Shown here piece by piece: positions 15,518 to 28,131 of a DNA stretch of 41,378 bases. Every line of letters starts with the position of its first letter. The stretch's first letter is position 1. A program made the position numbers and the translations under genes. The notes under the pieces were generated by a model that made no database searches, was not told the origin of the DNA, and was given only the letters and a program-made list of their open reading frames with translations. The stretch comes from an uncultured Clostridia bacterium (lineage in GTDB: Bacteria; Bacillota; Clostridia; Oscillospirales; Feifaniaceae). The DNA lies in contig CAJFTX010000061.1 in NCBI GenBank assembly GCA_904420075.1, positions 1-41,378 on the forward strand, in the 5' to 3' direction.

Positions 15518-16705
15518 TTATTTGTCGTTCAGCGCCATGATGCCGGGCAGCTCCTTGCCCTCGAGGAACTCGAGCGAAGCGCCGCCGCCGGTGGAGATGT
15601 GGGTCATCTTGTCGGCGTAGCCGAGCTGCTCGACCGCCGCCGCGGAGTCGCCGCCGCCGATGATCGAGATGGCGTCGCTCTCCGCGACCGCCTTCGCGAC
15701 CGCCTTGGTGCCCACCGCGAACCGCGGGAACTCAAAGACGCCCATCGGGCCGTTCCAGACCACGGTGCCGGCATTCTTGATCGCCTCGCAGAAGAGGTCG
15801 ACCGTCTTCGGGCCGATGTCGAGCCCCATCAGGTCGTCCGCGATGTTGTTCTCCTCGCAGACGGTGATCTCCGCATTCGCGTCAAACTCCTTGGCGCAGG
15901 CGGTGTCCACCGGGAGCAGCAGCTTCACGCCGGCCGCCTTGGCCTTCGCGAGGATGTCGCGCGCGAGGTCCACCTTGTCCTCCTCCACGCGGGAGATGCC
16001 GGTCTTGCCGCCCTGAGCCTTCGCGAAGGTGTAGGCCATCGCGCCGCCGATGATCAGCGTGTCGACCTTGCCGATCAGGTTCACGATGACGCCGATCTTG
16101 TCCGAGACCTTCGCGCCGCCGAGAATCGCGACGAACGGACGCTTCGGGTCCGCGAGCGCCTTGCCCATCACGTCAATCTCCTTCTGGATCAGGTAGCCGC
16201 ACACGGCCGGGAGGTAGTCCGCGACGCCGGCGGTTGAGGCGTGCGCGCGGTGGGAGGTGCCGAACGCGTCGTTGACATACACCTCGGCGAGGCTCGCGAG
16301 CTCCTTGGCAAACGCCGGGTCGTTCTTCTCCTCCTCCTTGTGGAAGCGGACGTTCTCAATGAGCACCGCTTTGCCGCTCTCGCAGGAGGCGGCCAGCTCC
16401 TTCGCCGACGGGCCGATCACGTCCTTCGCGAGCTTCACCTCAAAGCCGAGCAGCTCGGAGAGACGCTTTGCCACCGGCGCGAGCGAATACTTCATGTTGA
16501 ACTCGCCCTTCGGACGGCCCATATGGGAGCAGAGAATCACCTTTGCGCCCTTAGAGAGCAGGTACTTGATCGTCGGGAGCGACTCACGAATGCGCTTGTC
16601 GTCGGTGATCTCGCCCGCCTCGTTTAAGGGCACGTTGAAGTCGCAGCGGACCAGCACCCGCTTGTTCTGAACGTCGATGTCCTCAATCGTCTTTTTGTTT
16701 AACAT
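15518..16705 (-). CDS. pgk: Phosphoglycerate kinase
   Basis: The 395-residue enzyme makes ATP and 3-phosphoglycerate from 1,3-bisphosphoglycerate. The N-domain carries [20 protein letters not shown] and the substrate-binding SHMGRPKGE. The C-domain has the nucleotide site around [15 protein letters not shown] and the Gly-rich [12 protein letters not shown] and [20 protein letters not shown]. Length matches bacterial PGKs. GAGGTGG precedes the ATG. It is first in the pgk-tpiA-gpmI unit, with a SigA promoter 51-79 bases upstream. Confidence 0.97.
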   Translation of the reverse strand: MLNKKTIEDIDVQNKRVLVRCDFNVPLNEAGEITDDKRIRESLPTIKYLLSKGAKVILCSHMGRPKGEFNMKYSLAPVAKRLSELLGFEVKLAKDVIGPSAKELAASCESGKAVLIENVRFHKEEEKNDPAFAKELASLAEVYVNDAFGTSHRAHASTAGVADYLPAVCGYLIQKEIDVMGKALADPKRPFVAILGGAKVSDKIGVIVNLIGKVDTLIIGGAMAYTFAKAQGGKTGISRVEEDKVDLARDILAKAKAAGVKLLLPVDTACAKEFDANAEITVCEENNIADDLMGLDIGPKTVDLFCEAIKNAGTVVWNGPMGVFEFPRFAVGTKAVAKAVAESDAISIIGGGDSAAAVEQLGYADKMTHISTGGGASLEFLEGKELPGIMALNDK

Positions 16706-16755
16706 AAAGCCACCTCATATCTCATTTCTATTTGGAAACTATTTATGCAGACTAT

Positions 16756-16784
16756 ATTCTATCGGAAATTGGCCCGTTTGGCAA
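16756..16784 (-). promoter_or_regulatory. SigA promoter of the pgk-tpiA-gpmI unit
   Basis: On the minus strand TTGCCA (16784-16779), 17 bases, then TAGAAT (16761-16756). It gives a leader of about 45 bases before pgk. Confidence 0.85.
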
Positions 16785-16813
16785 GGGATATTCCGCACAA
16801 AATCGGGCCGCTC

Positions 16814-17311
16814 TCAGTCCGGCCGTCCGGTGAGAGCGCCCTCGGTCAAAAGCCCGGGATAGCCCCACTGACGCAGCGCCTCATAGACGACCACCGCGAC
16901 GCTGTTGGAGAGGTTGAGGCTGCGCGCCTTTTCGATCATCGGCAGCCGCACGGCGGTGTCCATGTGCGCCTCGATGAACGGCTCCGGCAGGCCGCGCGTC
17001 TCCTTCCCGAAGACGAGATATCCCCCTCTTTCAAACCGGGCCTCACTGTGAATCTTTTTCGCCTTGGTGGAGGCGGGGTAGTAGACGCCGCCCTCCGTCC
17101 GCACGAGAAACTCCGCAAAGCTCTCATAGTAGGTGATGTCGAGAAGGTGCCAGTAGTCGAGTCCCGCGCGCTTCAGCTTTTTGTCGTCGATGGAAAACCC
17201 CATCGGTTTCACGAGATGGAGCGCCGCCCCTGTGGCGGCGCAGGTGCGGGCGATATTGCCGGTGTTCTGCGGGATCTCCGGCTCCACCAGTACAATGTTT
17301 AAGTCTTTCAT
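16814..17311 (-). CDS. trmL: tRNA (cytidine(34)-2'-O)-methyltransferase
   Basis: The 165-residue SPOUT enzyme uses S-adenosylmethionine to 2'-O-methylate the wobble base of certain tRNA-Leu species. Motif 1 is NIVLVEPEIPQNTGNIARTC at the N-terminus. The knot region contains LVFGKETRGLP (about 98) and motif 3 RSLNLSNSVAVVVYEALRQ (about 130-150). There is no TrmD or extra RNA-binding domain, consistent with TrmL. The ATG at 17311 follows CGGAGG. It is transcribed divergently from secA and convergent with nothing; pgk lies downstream with its own promoter. Confidence 0.95.
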   Translation of the reverse strand: MKDLNIVLVEPEIPQNTGNIARTCAATGAALHLVKPMGFSIDDKKLKRAGLDYWHLLDITYYESFAEFLVRTEGGVYYPASTKAKKIHSEARFERGGYLVFGKETRGLPEPFIEAHMDTAVRLPMIEKARSLNLSNSVAVVVYEALRQWGYPGLLTEGALTGRPD

Positions 17312-17364
17312 CCGAGCCTCCGAATAATTCTTTGCAAAAAAACTATATTTATTGTGACAATAGT

Positions 17365-17372
17365 GCTATAAT
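17365..17372 (+). promoter_or_regulatory. Extended -10 promoter of secA
   Basis: TGCTATAAT (17364-17372) is a perfect extended -10 element 45 bases before the secA start. The -35 region is poor, which an extended -10 commonly compensates. Confidence 0.6.
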
Positions 17373-17417
17373 ATAAAGAATATTGGAGAAATGCAAGCTA
17401 TTGGGAGGAAACAATAG

Positions 17418-20150
<2,733 letters not shown>

Positions 20151-20154
20151 ACGG

Positions 20155-20189
20155 AAAAAGGGTGAAGTCTTTTGACTCCACCCTTTTTT
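20155..20189 (+). terminator. Terminator of secA
   Basis: AAAAAGGGTGAAGTC pairs with GACTCCACCCTTTTTT (one mismatch) around TTTT, ending in six T. It begins five bases after the secA stop. Confidence 0.93.
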
Positions 20190-20291
20190 GCTGAATTCCA
20201 AGTGCCCGTCAGGCGATCCGCGGAGCGCCGCCGAAAAGGGCCGGGCTCCGCAGCGTATGCCTCGCGGCAGGAAGCGCCGCACGGAGAGCTG

Positions 20292-20597
20292 CTGCCCGGG
20301 CGCAAACCGTATCCGCGCCCGGGCATCTGTATCTGCCCGCGCACTCCGGGCTGTATCCGTGCCCGGGCTTCTGTGTCTGCCCGCGCACTCCGGGCGGTGT
20401 CCGCGCCCGGATCTTTGCGTCGGCCCGCGCGCCGCGGGCGGTATCCGCGCCGGGGGCTCCGTATCTGTCCGCACACTCCGGGCGGTATCTGCGCCGGGGC
20501 CTCCCGCGCCTGTCCGCGACCCCCGGGCGGTGTCCGAACCGGGGCCTTTGCGCCTGTCCGCGCACCCCGAGCAGTGTCCGTGCCGGTCTGTACACTC
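20292..20597. repeat. Seven-copy 44-bp tandem repeat
   Basis: Units start at 20292, 20333, 20377, 20421, 20465, 20510 and 20554 (lengths 41, 44, 44, 44, 45, 44 and about 44). Each begins CTGYCCGCGCACYCCGGGC or similar and continues with GGTRTCYGYGCCSGGG. Most units contain an internal inverted repeat, for example CCCGGGCGC with GCGCCCGGG in unit 1. The 44-base period is not a multiple of three, so no frame is preserved across units and it is not coding. It lies in a ~720-bp gap between the secA terminator and the next gene; the flanks (20190-20291 and 20598-20910) show no supported gene. Confidence 0.9.
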
Positions 20598-20910
20598 CGG
20601 AATACCGCGCCTGTTTTCCGTCTGCCGTGTCCACATCCCGGCCGGAAGACGACTCTGCTCCTCTGCGGCATGCGCTGTAGAAAGACCGCCCGCCGCCGCG
20701 TGCCTTTCCGGTAGTTCCTCAGTGAAACCGTGTGCCGCTTTTTCCTTTTGGGAAATGTTTCCGGAACTAGGACGGCCGGCGGCCGTGGCGCAAGCTTTTG
20801 TCTCTCCGCGATCAACTCCGGCAGGAGCGAAGATTTCCCCTACCGCCGACGCGGGAGAGAAGCGCTCCCATCCCGGCTCGGATTTTGATTTGTAAGAGTT
20901 CCGGATCCGC

Positions 20911-21339
20911 CTATCCCAGAATACGGGCGAGATCGAGCGGAAACTCCCCCTTCGTGGAGAGATACCGGCGGCGCCCCTCCTTTTCGTCAAAAAGGAAGAT
21001 CGAGCCGTCCTCGTAGATGATGTGCTCCGCAAGCTCCGTCTCCCCGGAGAAGAAGCGGAACCGGTAGTAGCTGCCCCCGGAGAGTGTGCCGAACCCGTCA
21101 AATCTGCTCGGACTGCGCCGGAATCGGAGGGCGTTCAGCTCGGAGATGAGCGTCTCGATCTTCCCACGGTCGGTGATCTCGACGCCGTCCTCCGTCTCCG
21201 CGGGGATGCCGGGCGGATGGATGACAACCCGCGTGACCTCCGCCGGGTCGACAGGGTCGAGCCGGGTGAAGGTCTGAGCGTACCAGACGCCCGCCGCGAT
21301 GCCGAGGGCCAGAAGCAGCGCGAGCAGAGGGAAAATCAA
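20911..21339 (-). CDS. Membrane-anchored protein, unknown; 5' end frameshifted
   Basis: The clear open frame gives about 142 residues: an N-terminal hydrophobic segment (FPLLALLLALGIAAGVWYA) and an outer domain of about 120 residues ending FPLDLARILG. No family is recognised. The in-frame start would be TTG 21339, with no ribosome site. A strong GAAGGAGG and ATG (21376) lie upstream but in the next frame. Removing one G from the run of six at 21364-21369 would fuse that ATG to the main frame, giving MSRGYPHFSKKW before the membrane segment, a normal membrane-protein start. The gene is therefore either disrupted, phase-variable, or affected by a sequence error. Confidence 0.6.
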   Translation of the reverse strand: MIFPLLALLLALGIAAGVWYAQTFTRLDPVDPAEVTRVVIHPPGIPAETEDGVEITDRGKIETLISELNALRFRRSPSRFDGFGTLSGGSYYRFRFFSGETELAEHIIYEDGSIFLFDEKEGRRRYLSTKGEFPLDLARILG

Positions 21340-21387
21340 CCATTTTTTGGAGAAGTGCGGGTACCCCCCGGCTCATAAAAACCTCCT

Positions 21388-21834
21388 TCAGATCGAGAAA
21401 CCTTCTATCCCCCGAAGATAGGAGATAAACTCCGCATCAGCGGCATAGATTACTTTTTCATCTGTTTCTATGATAAAGTTTTTAAAGTCTCTGTCAAAGT
21501 ATATATCGCCGAAAACGATTCCTCCGGGCCCGCCGCTTGGGAATCCCCAAAACTTTGCGGATTTATAGTCGATGTCCGGGGGAGGCACGAGAACATCAGA
21601 AAAGAATTTGTATTCCTCGCAAGTGGAGTCCCCCTGTTTTTGGAGAAAAAGCGTGCCGTGTATCGACTGGAGGAGCGGATCAATGCGCTTATAGGTGAAT
21701 GTCACATCGAAGGTGTCCCCGCTGCCGTCCTCGGCGGTGTTGCCGGTAAGCGTCACCGTGACGTCGCCGAGGGCAAAGATGCAGAGCCCGACGATAAGGA
21801 GAATGCAGACACAGACGAGAATACGTTTTTTCAT
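21388..21834 (-). CDS. Exported or membrane-anchored protein, unknown
   Basis: The 148-residue protein is not recognised. It starts KKRILVCVCILLIVGLCIFA, a signal peptide or membrane anchor, followed by a beta-rich domain of about 125 residues (GDVTVTLTGNTAEDGSGDTF, YIRIDP-like KRIDPLL, then FWGFPSGGPGGIVFG). One pair of internal Cys is not obvious. The ATG at 21834 is chosen because GGGAGGGG lies upstream; the frame extends to 21894 without a ribosome site. It lies 11 bases upstream of the frameshifted gene's ATG, so the two are probably one operon of small surface proteins. Confidence 0.7.
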   Translation of the reverse strand: MKKRILVCVCILLIVGLCIFALGDVTVTLTGNTAEDGSGDTFDVTFTYKRIDPLLQSIHGTLFLQKQGDSTCEEYKFFSDVLVPPPDIDYKSAKFWGFPSGGPGGIVFGDIYFDRDFKNFIIETDEKVIYAADAEFISYLRGIEGFSI

Positions 21835-22122
21835 AGCGCCCCTCCCGCTCCGGTATGGTAATTGCTTTTTCCAAGTGAAGAATAAAAAACACACAGATCA
21901 TAGCTCTAGCCCGAGAGATACGACCTGTGTGCAATCCCAAAACGATCTGTATTTTCCGACCGATATTTTACGGCGATTGCACCTTCGGCAAGCCATATCC
22001 TCGCAGGAGAAAAACAAACGATTCTAAAATACACGATTCTTTTGACGATATTGTAATAAATGAGAGACGAAGTGTCAATGCGATAGCTGAGAACTGAGGA
22101 GCAGGCCGAGTCGAGGAGACGC

Positions 22123-22155
22123 AAAAAGGGCGGCCAAAACCGGCCGCCCTTTTTG
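22123..22155. terminator. Bidirectional terminator near SLH gene
   Basis: AAAAAGGGCGGCC and GGCCGCCCTTTTT are exact complements around a short loop. It follows the SLH gene stop on the minus strand, and its symmetric A/T tails would also work on the plus strand. The remaining intergenic part (21895-22122) shows no feature. Confidence 0.85.
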
Positions 22156-22166
22156 AAAGGCCACGC

Positions 22167-23360
22167 TCACCCCGCGAAGACGCAGGAGAAGGTCGCGGCA
22201 TAGCTGTAGGAGTCGTTGAAGAGGATGATCTCAATCGGCTGGGAGTAGTCCACCCCCGCGCCGCGCAGATAGAAGAGGTCGTCGAACAGCTCGGCCGTGT
22301 AGACCGCGCTGCCGCCAAAGGCGCTCTCCGCCCCGCTCTGCCGGGCGAGCGGAACCCAGTTGCAGAGGTCCTGCCCGTTCTGCGTCACCCGGAGATAGAG
22401 GGTGCCCTGCACGTCCGCGGGCACGGCGAGGCCCACCTGGAACACGCCGCCGGTGATAAAGTCGAGCGCCCGCTTCTGCACCGCCTTCTTCTGCTCCACC
22501 GAGAGGTTCTCGACGTCGTAGGCGTTCCCGGTGAGCCGGAGCGCGGCCATCTGGGTGGGGCTGAGCGGGAAGAGCTGTGCGCCGCCGTTCTCGCTCACCC
22601 CGTTTTGCAGGGCGTCCGTCAGAATGGCGGCGGCGCCGCCGTTTGCGAGCGTACAGATCTCATAGGCGTCCGCGCCGAAGTTCAGATAGGGGTAGGCACT
22701 CTCCCGCAGCGGCTGGCGGATGTCGCTCTTTTCCATCAGAAAAAGGCGGTAAAAGGTGAGAATCGACTCCTGCCGCGAGTAGTTCCCGCGCGGATCGAAA
22801 TTGTTCTCATCCCGGCCGTTCATCATCCCGACCCCGCTGACATAGTCGACAAAGGGTCTCGCCCAGTCGGCGATCAGCGCCGCGTCTGAGAAGCTGCTGC
22901 CCTCGACCTCCTCGGGGGTGTTCATCACCGAGGCGCAGAGGGAGAGCATCTTTGCGGCCTCCTGCCGCTGGATGGAGGCCTCGGGGTCGAAGCCCCCCTC
23001 CTCGCGGCCGCCGACAATCCCCGCCGCTGCGCAGAGCGCCACATACTTGTCCGACGTATCGGGGAAGGGGGTCTTGTCGTAGCCGTTTGGAAAGAGGTAG
23101 TCCGCGAGGGAATCCTCGTTCCTGTTTGTATATTCGCAGAGTAATTTTACAACAAGTTTGCAAAACTCCGCCCGGGTGGTGGGTGCGTCATACTCATCGA
23201 GCAGCTCATAGGGGACGAGCTGGAGCTGCGCCGCCGCGGTCACCTCGGGCTCCGCCCAGGGGGCGGGGGTGGAGAGTGCGGCGGCCGGGAGCCCGAGGGC
23301 CCCGGTCAGTGTGACCGCCGACAGCGCGAGCGCGGCGAGCCGGGAGCGAAAGGTGTGCAT
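22167..23360 (-). CDS. S-layer homology (SLH) domain protein, secreted
   Basis: The 397-residue protein has a signal peptide (RSRLAALALSAVTLTGALGL, cut near APAALS/TPAPW). SLH-like repeats follow at about 50-190: TRAEFCKLVVKLL, FPDTSDKYVALCAAAGIVGG with FDPEASIQRQEAAKMLSL, and FSDAALIADWARPFVDYVSG with FDPRGNYSRQESILTFYRL. SLH domains bind cell-wall polymer. The remaining ~200 residues form a beta-rich region without a recognised catalytic motif. ATG 23360 follows AAAAGGAG. It stands alone and is followed by a terminator. It is probably a wall-associated protein of unknown specific role. Confidence 0.88.
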   Translation of the reverse strand: MHTFRSRLAALALSAVTLTGALGLPAAALSTPAPWAEPEVTAAAQLQLVPYELLDEYDAPTTRAEFCKLVVKLLCEYTNRNEDSLADYLFPNGYDKTPFPDTSDKYVALCAAAGIVGGREEGGFDPEASIQRQEAAKMLSLCASVMNTPEEVEGSSFSDAALIADWARPFVDYVSGVGMMNGRDENNFDPRGNYSRQESILTFYRLFLMEKSDIRQPLRESAYPYLNFGADAYEICTLANGGAAAILTDALQNGVSENGGAQLFPLSPTQMAALRLTGNAYDVENLSVEQKKAVQKRALDFITGGVFQVGLAVPADVQGTLYLRVTQNGQDLCNWVPLARQSGAESAFGGSAVYTAELFDDLFYLRGAGVDYSQPIEIILFNDSYSYAATFSCVFAG

Positions 23361-23443
23361 CGTTTGGTCTCCTTTTCTCAGTAAAACGGGTGGACTTCTC
23401 TTCTCCCATCTTACTACACCCGGCGCTCGCTTTCAAGCCGGGG

Positions 23444-24148
23444 TTACTCCTCCGGCAGCGTAAGATCGAAGCGCAGCAGATTCTCGAGCCGCTCATAGGG
23501 GATAAAAAAGGTGGGCAGACCCATGCTGTAGGGGGCGATCGTGTACTGCTGGTAATAGAGCGAGAGCCCCTTCGGCCGCAGATAGAACTGGGCGGGGGAG
23601 AAGTGCTTTTTCACCCCGCGGCGATAGTTGTCGTAATAGAACGCTCCGCCCCTGCCGAGGCTCTGTTCGATCTGACGGGTGATCTCCGAGAGGAGCAGCT
23701 TTCGGTAGGGGACGCGCGGCCGGAAGAGGTCGCGCAGCCGGAGAAACCGTCCCTCGGGCAGATAGTAGGTGTCGGAGAACCGGGCGGTGCCCCCGTGCGC
23801 CCCGCCGGTGTACTCGTACTGGTCGTAGTAGATGGAGACAAGCCCTGCGTTGTAGGTCGCCTGAAAGGTCTGTCGCGCCTCAAAAAGGCGCGGCGCCGTG
23901 CCCATCCGCACCGACTGGACGTAACACTCCCGGGCCGCGGGCAGCATCTGCTTTTTGACAAACTTCAGGTAGCGCGCGGCGCCGCAGCTGTAGAAGCGGG
24001 AGAGCACCGCCGCATTTTTTTGAAATCCCTTGTAGGTGACCGCCGGATAGGAGACGCTGGCCTCCACGATGGGGATGCCCTCCTGCTCAAAGGTGGCCTC
24101 CTCACTGCGGGCCTCGATCTCTGTGACAATTTTTTGCAGCTCTTCCAC
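23444..24148 (-). CDS. DUF3298 (RsiV-like) domain protein
   Basis: The 234-residue protein carries a DUF4163-like N-terminal part (about 20-110) and a DUF3298 domain with the signature YEYTGGAHGGTARFSDTYY at about 122-140. The latter is followed by GRFLRLRDLFRP and the C-terminal LPTFFIPYERL. Such domains occur in RsiV (lysozyme-sensing anti-sigma) and PdaC. Here there is no signal peptide or membrane segment with the chosen start, so export is uncertain. The GTG at 24146-24148 follows GGGAG by eight bases; a longer frame to 24427 runs into parA on the other strand. It is divergent to parA. Confidence 0.8.
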   Translation of the reverse strand: MEELQKIVTEIEARSEEATFEQEGIPIVEASVSYPAVTYKGFQKNAAVLSRFYSCGAARYLKFVKKQMLPAARECYVQSVRMGTAPRLFEARQTFQATYNAGLVSIYYDQYEYTGGAHGGTARFSDTYYLPEGRFLRLRDLFRPRVPYRKLLLSEITRQIEQSLGRGGAFYYDNYRRGVKKHFSPAQFYLRPKGLSLYYQQYTIAPYSMGLPTFFIPYERLENLLRFDLTLPEE

Positions 24149-24257
24149 CGCCAACACTCCCTTCTTTTCTATCAGTTTATAGAAAAGAGGAGAAGAGTGT
24201 TCCTTGTGAATTTTTTGTGATTTCCAAAATAGCCTTTTCTCGGGGGGTGAAAAATGA

Positions 24258-24263
24258 TATAAT
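24258..24263 (+). promoter_or_regulatory. -10 element of parAB
   Basis: A consensus TATAAT lies 33 bases before the parA start; the -35 region (TTTTCT, 17 bases upstream) is weak. Confidence 0.5.
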
Positions 24264-24296
24264 AACGGGCAGAGTAAAAATAGGAGGAGAGCCAAA

Positions 24297-25069
<773 letters not shown>

Positions 25070-25073
<4 letters not shown>

Positions 25074-25924
25074 GCAGCAAAAAAGGGCTTGGCAAGGGGT
25101 TGGACGCCCTGTTTGACGACAACGAGATGAATGTGGAGGCGGCGAGCGGCGTCAAGCAGATGAAGCTCTCGGAGATCGAGCCGAACGCGGCGCAGCCCCG
25201 CAAGGAGTTCGACGATGCGGCGCTTCTCTCGCTCTCGGAGTCGATCGCGGAATACGGCGTATTGCAGCCGCTGCTGGTGCGGCAGGTTCCGGGCGGGCGG
25301 TACCAGATCATCGCGGGCGAGCGGCGCTGGCGCGCCTCGCGGATGGCGGGGCTCTCGGAGGTGCCGGTGCTGGTGCTCGAAAAGAGCGAGAGCGAGACAT
25401 TGGAGCTCGCGCTCGTGGAGAACTTACAGCGGGAGGACTTAAATCCGCTCGAGGAGAGCTACGGGTATCTCGCGCTGATCGAGGAGTTTCATCTGACCCA
25501 GGACGAAGTGGCGCGCAAGGTGGGACGCTCCCGGCCCGCAGTGGCGAACGCCCTGCGGCTTCTGTCACTGCCCGACGAAGTCAAGGAACTTTTAAAGAAT
25601 GGGGAGCTCTCGACGGGGCACGCCAAAGCGATTCTCGCCTGCGGCGACGCGGAGCGGATGATAAAGCTCGCGCGGCTGGTCGCGGAGCGGGGCCTCTCGG
25701 TGCGGGAGACCGAGCGGCTTGCAAAAAAGGCGGAGGAAGCTCCGAAGCCGAAGCAGCTCGCGATCGACTATCTCGCCGATTTTGAGCGGCGGCTCTCCAG
25801 CCACTTCGGCCGCAAAGTTGGGATTCAGCAGAAGGGGAAACGGGGCAAGCTCACGATCGAGTACGCCGACGCCGACGATTTGGATGCGCTGCTGCGCGCC
25901 CTCGGATATGAAGACGAGGAGTAA
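25070..25924 (+). CDS. parB: ParB/Spo0J chromosome partitioning protein
   Basis: The 284-residue protein binds parS and spreads on DNA as a CTP-dependent clamp. The N-terminal LGKGLDALF is the ParA-contacting motif. The CTP-binding domain shows PNAAQPRKEFDD and the conserved GERRWRASRMAGL at about 80-92. The helix-turn-helix that reads parS follows (LTQDEVARKVGRSRPAVANA, about 143-162). The C-terminal dimerisation region ends AADDLDALL-like at about 270. Coupled to parA. Its expected site, TGTTNCACGTGNAACA, is met exactly at 31959-31974. Confidence 0.96.
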
Positions 25925-25937
25925 GAGGTGAAATAAG

Positions 25938-26534
25938 ATGAGCAAAGAGAATGAGAAGAATCAGACGCCGCAGCAGCCGGCGCCCGCAGTTCCGGACTGG
26001 GAGCTGCGCCGAGAGCCGGAGACCGAATCGTTTGAGCCGGCGGAGCCGCCCGAGGATACGGGGCGGGAGGAGCCTGAGACCGCGCGGAAGCGGCAGCTCA
26101 ACACCCTGCAAAAATATCTGATTCTCTTTTTCATTGTGGCGCTCGCGCTTGTGATCGTCGCAGGGGTTTTTCAGCAGAAGCTGCGCAGCAGCTCAGAGAG
26201 CTACGAGTCGATCATCGCCGAGAAGGAGCACTCGATTTTGACCAATTCAAGTATGCTCTCCGATCTGCAGGAGAAGTACGACGCGCTTTTGAAGGAGCGG
26301 GACTCGCAGAAGGAGCTGATCGATTCGCTGCAGGCGGAGAACGACGCGAACCGGGCCGAAGCGGACACCCTGCGGATTCAATCCGCGGCGGAGGCGGCCC
26401 TCTTTACCGCGCAGGACGCATACAATCACGGGCGGTACAGCGCCTGCCGGGAAGCGCTCGCGGGGATCAACCCGGATGCGCTCTCGCCCCAGGCGAAGCT
26501 CGTTTACGACAATCTGCAGCGCAGAGTCGGCTGA
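25938..26534 (+). CDS. Membrane protein with coiled coil, unknown
   Basis: The 198-residue protein is not recognised. Residues 1-55 are acidic, Pro-rich and probably disordered. One membrane segment lies at about 60-80 (YLILFFIVALALVIVAGVF). A long coiled coil spans about 85-145 (ESIIAEKEHS, LQEKYDALLKERDSQKELID, LQAENDANRAEADTL). The end (about 150-198) looks like a TPR-like helical hairpin, AQDAYNHGRYSACREALAGI. Topology suggests the coiled coil is outside the cell. It lies 13 bases after parB and 21 before serS, so it is within the parAB-serS transcript; a link to partitioning or septum is possible but unsupported. Confidence 0.75.
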   Translation: MSKENEKNQTPQQPAPAVPDWELRREPETESFEPAEPPEDTGREEPETARKRQLNTLQKYLILFFIVALALVIVAGVFQQKLRSSSESYESIIAEKEHSILTNSSMLSDLQEKYDALLKERDSQKELIDSLQAENDANRAEADTLRIQSAAEAALFTAQDAYNHGRYSACREALAGINPDALSPQAKLVYDNLQRRVG

Positions 26535-26555
26535 GAATAAGGGAGGAGACAGAAA

Positions 26556-27824
26556 ATGCTTGATATAAAACTGATTCGGACCAATCCGGAGCTCGTCAAA
26601 GAGGCGATGAGAAAGCGCAAAAAGGAGATCGACATCGACGCGCTGATCGCGCTTGACGCGAAGCGACGCGAGCTCATCTACACCGCCGAGCAGAAGAAGG
26701 CGGAGCAGAACCAGAAGAATAAGCTTGTGCCCCAGTACAAGAAGGAGGGCAGGGACGTCACCGCACTCTTTGCGGAGATGAAGGCGCTCGCCGCCGAGGT
26801 CAAGGAGGAACAGGCGGAGGTGTCGAAGCTGGACGAGGAGATCCGCGCGCTGCTGCTCTCGATCCCGAACATCCCCAACGAGCAGGTACCGGAGGGGGCG
26901 GACGACAGCGAGAACCTCGAGCTGCGCCGCTGCGGCGAGCCGAGGGAGTTCCCCTTTGAGCCGCAGGCCCACTGGGACATCGGGCGCGCGCTCGGCATCC
27001 TGGACCCGGACACCGCCGCCAAGGTCACCGGCGCCCGGTTTCACTTTCTGCGCGGCGCGGGCGCGAGACTGGAGCGCTCGGTCTACAACTTCTTTTTGAA
27101 CTACCACACCGAGAAAAACGGGTACAGCGAGGTGTTCCCGCCCTATATGGTGAACCGCGACTCGATGACCGGCACAGGCCAGCTCCCCAAGTTTGAGGAG
27201 GACGCCTTTAAGGTCACGAATAACGACTATTTCCTCATCCCGACGGCGGAGGTGCCGGTCACCAATATGCACAGGGACGAGATTCTGGACGGCGGCAAGC
27301 TGCCGGTGAAATACTGCGCCTATTCCGCCTGCTTCCGGGCGGAGGCGGGCAGCGCGGGCAGAGACACCCGCGGGCTCATCCGTCAGCACCAGTTCAACAA
27401 GGTGGAGCTGGTAAAATTTGCCGACCCGGAGAAGAGCTACGAGGAGCTCGAGAGCCTGACCCGCGACGCGGAGAGCGTGCTCCAGGCGCTGGGACTGCCG
27501 TACCGGGTGGTGCGGCTCTGCACGGGGGACCTCGGCTTTTCTTCGGCGATGACCTACGACATCGAGGTCTGGATGCCCTCCTACGGGAGGTATGTGGAGA
27601 TCAGCTCCTGCTCCAATTTCGAGGACTTCCAGGCGCGCCGGGCGAACATCCGCTTCCGCCGGACGCCGGACGCGAAGCCGGAGTTTGTGCACACCTTAAA
27701 CGGCTCGGGCGTCGCTGTGGGGCGCACCGTCGCCGCGATTCTGGAGAACTACCAGAACGAGGACGGCACCGTCACAGTGCCGGAGGTGCTGCGGCCGTAT
27801 ATGGGCTGCGATCTGATTCGATAA
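26556..27824 (+). CDS. serS: Seryl-tRNA synthetase
   Basis: The 422-residue class II enzyme charges tRNA-Ser and tRNA-Sec. The N-terminal long antiparallel coiled coil (about 25-105) holds the tRNA variable arm. Motif 2 is near residue 255 ([21 protein letters not shown]), and motif 3 is [18 protein letters not shown] near 390, with the serine site at TAEVPV. Length is usual (about 425). The ATG is preceded by GGGAGGAG. It lies 21 bases after the coiled-coil membrane protein, so no T-box fits. A terminator lies 120 bases after the stop. Confidence 0.97.
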   Translation: MLDIKLIRTNPELVKEAMRKRKKEIDIDALIALDAKRRELIYTAEQKKAEQNQKNKLVPQYKKEGRDVTALFAEMKALAAEVKEEQAEVSKLDEEIRALLLSIPNIPNEQVPEGADDSENLELRRCGEPREFPFEPQAHWDIGRALGILDPDTAAKVTGARFHFLRGAGARLERSVYNFFLNYHTEKNGYSEVFPPYMVNRDSMTGTGQLPKFEEDAFKVTNNDYFLIPTAEVPVTNMHRDEILDGGKLPVKYCAYSACFRAEAGSAGRDTRGLIRQHQFNKVELVKFADPEKSYEELESLTRDAESVLQALGLPYRVVRLCTGDLGFSSAMTYDIEVWMPSYGRYVEISSCSNFEDFQARRANIRFRRTPDAKPEFVHTLNGSGVAVGRTVAAILENYQNEDGTVTVPEVLRPYMGCDLIR

Positions 27825-27944
27825 AAACCGGAGCCGCGCGAAAAATAGAACATAGCTGAGCGGGGAGGAGAGAGCGGACCCCCGTGTTGGGACCTGCGAG
27901 AGAAGGGGCGCACAGCGTATGTCTGTCCCTTGTCCCCTCCCATC

Positions 27945-27987
27945 AAAAAAGAAATCCCCGGGGAACTGCCCCGGGGATTTCTTTTTT
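27945..27987. terminator. Strong bidirectional terminator after serS
   Basis: AAAAAAGAAATCCCCGGGG and its exact complement form a 19-bp stem around a five-base loop, ending in six T. The preceding 120 bases (27825-27944) and the 145 after it hold no recognised element. Confidence 0.93.
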
Positions 27988-28131
27988 GTTTTTATGCAGA
28001 TAGAGAGCTGCCGGGGTCTTTTGAGAGGTGGACGCGGTCTCTTTTTGTCGGATTTTTCTTATAAAAAAGATAGTTTGTCAGGTTTTCAGGGGATGGACGG
28101 CGACATATACTGGAAAGCGGAGGTGGTGAAG

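Noticed and set aside
20292-20597. CRISPR array
   Set aside because: The repeats are contiguous and degenerate with no unique spacers, and no cas genes are present.
20172-20895. Open frames running through the 44-bp repeat on both strands
   Set aside because: The period is not a multiple of three, so every unit changes frame; peptides are low-complexity Arg/Pro/Ala without a start site.
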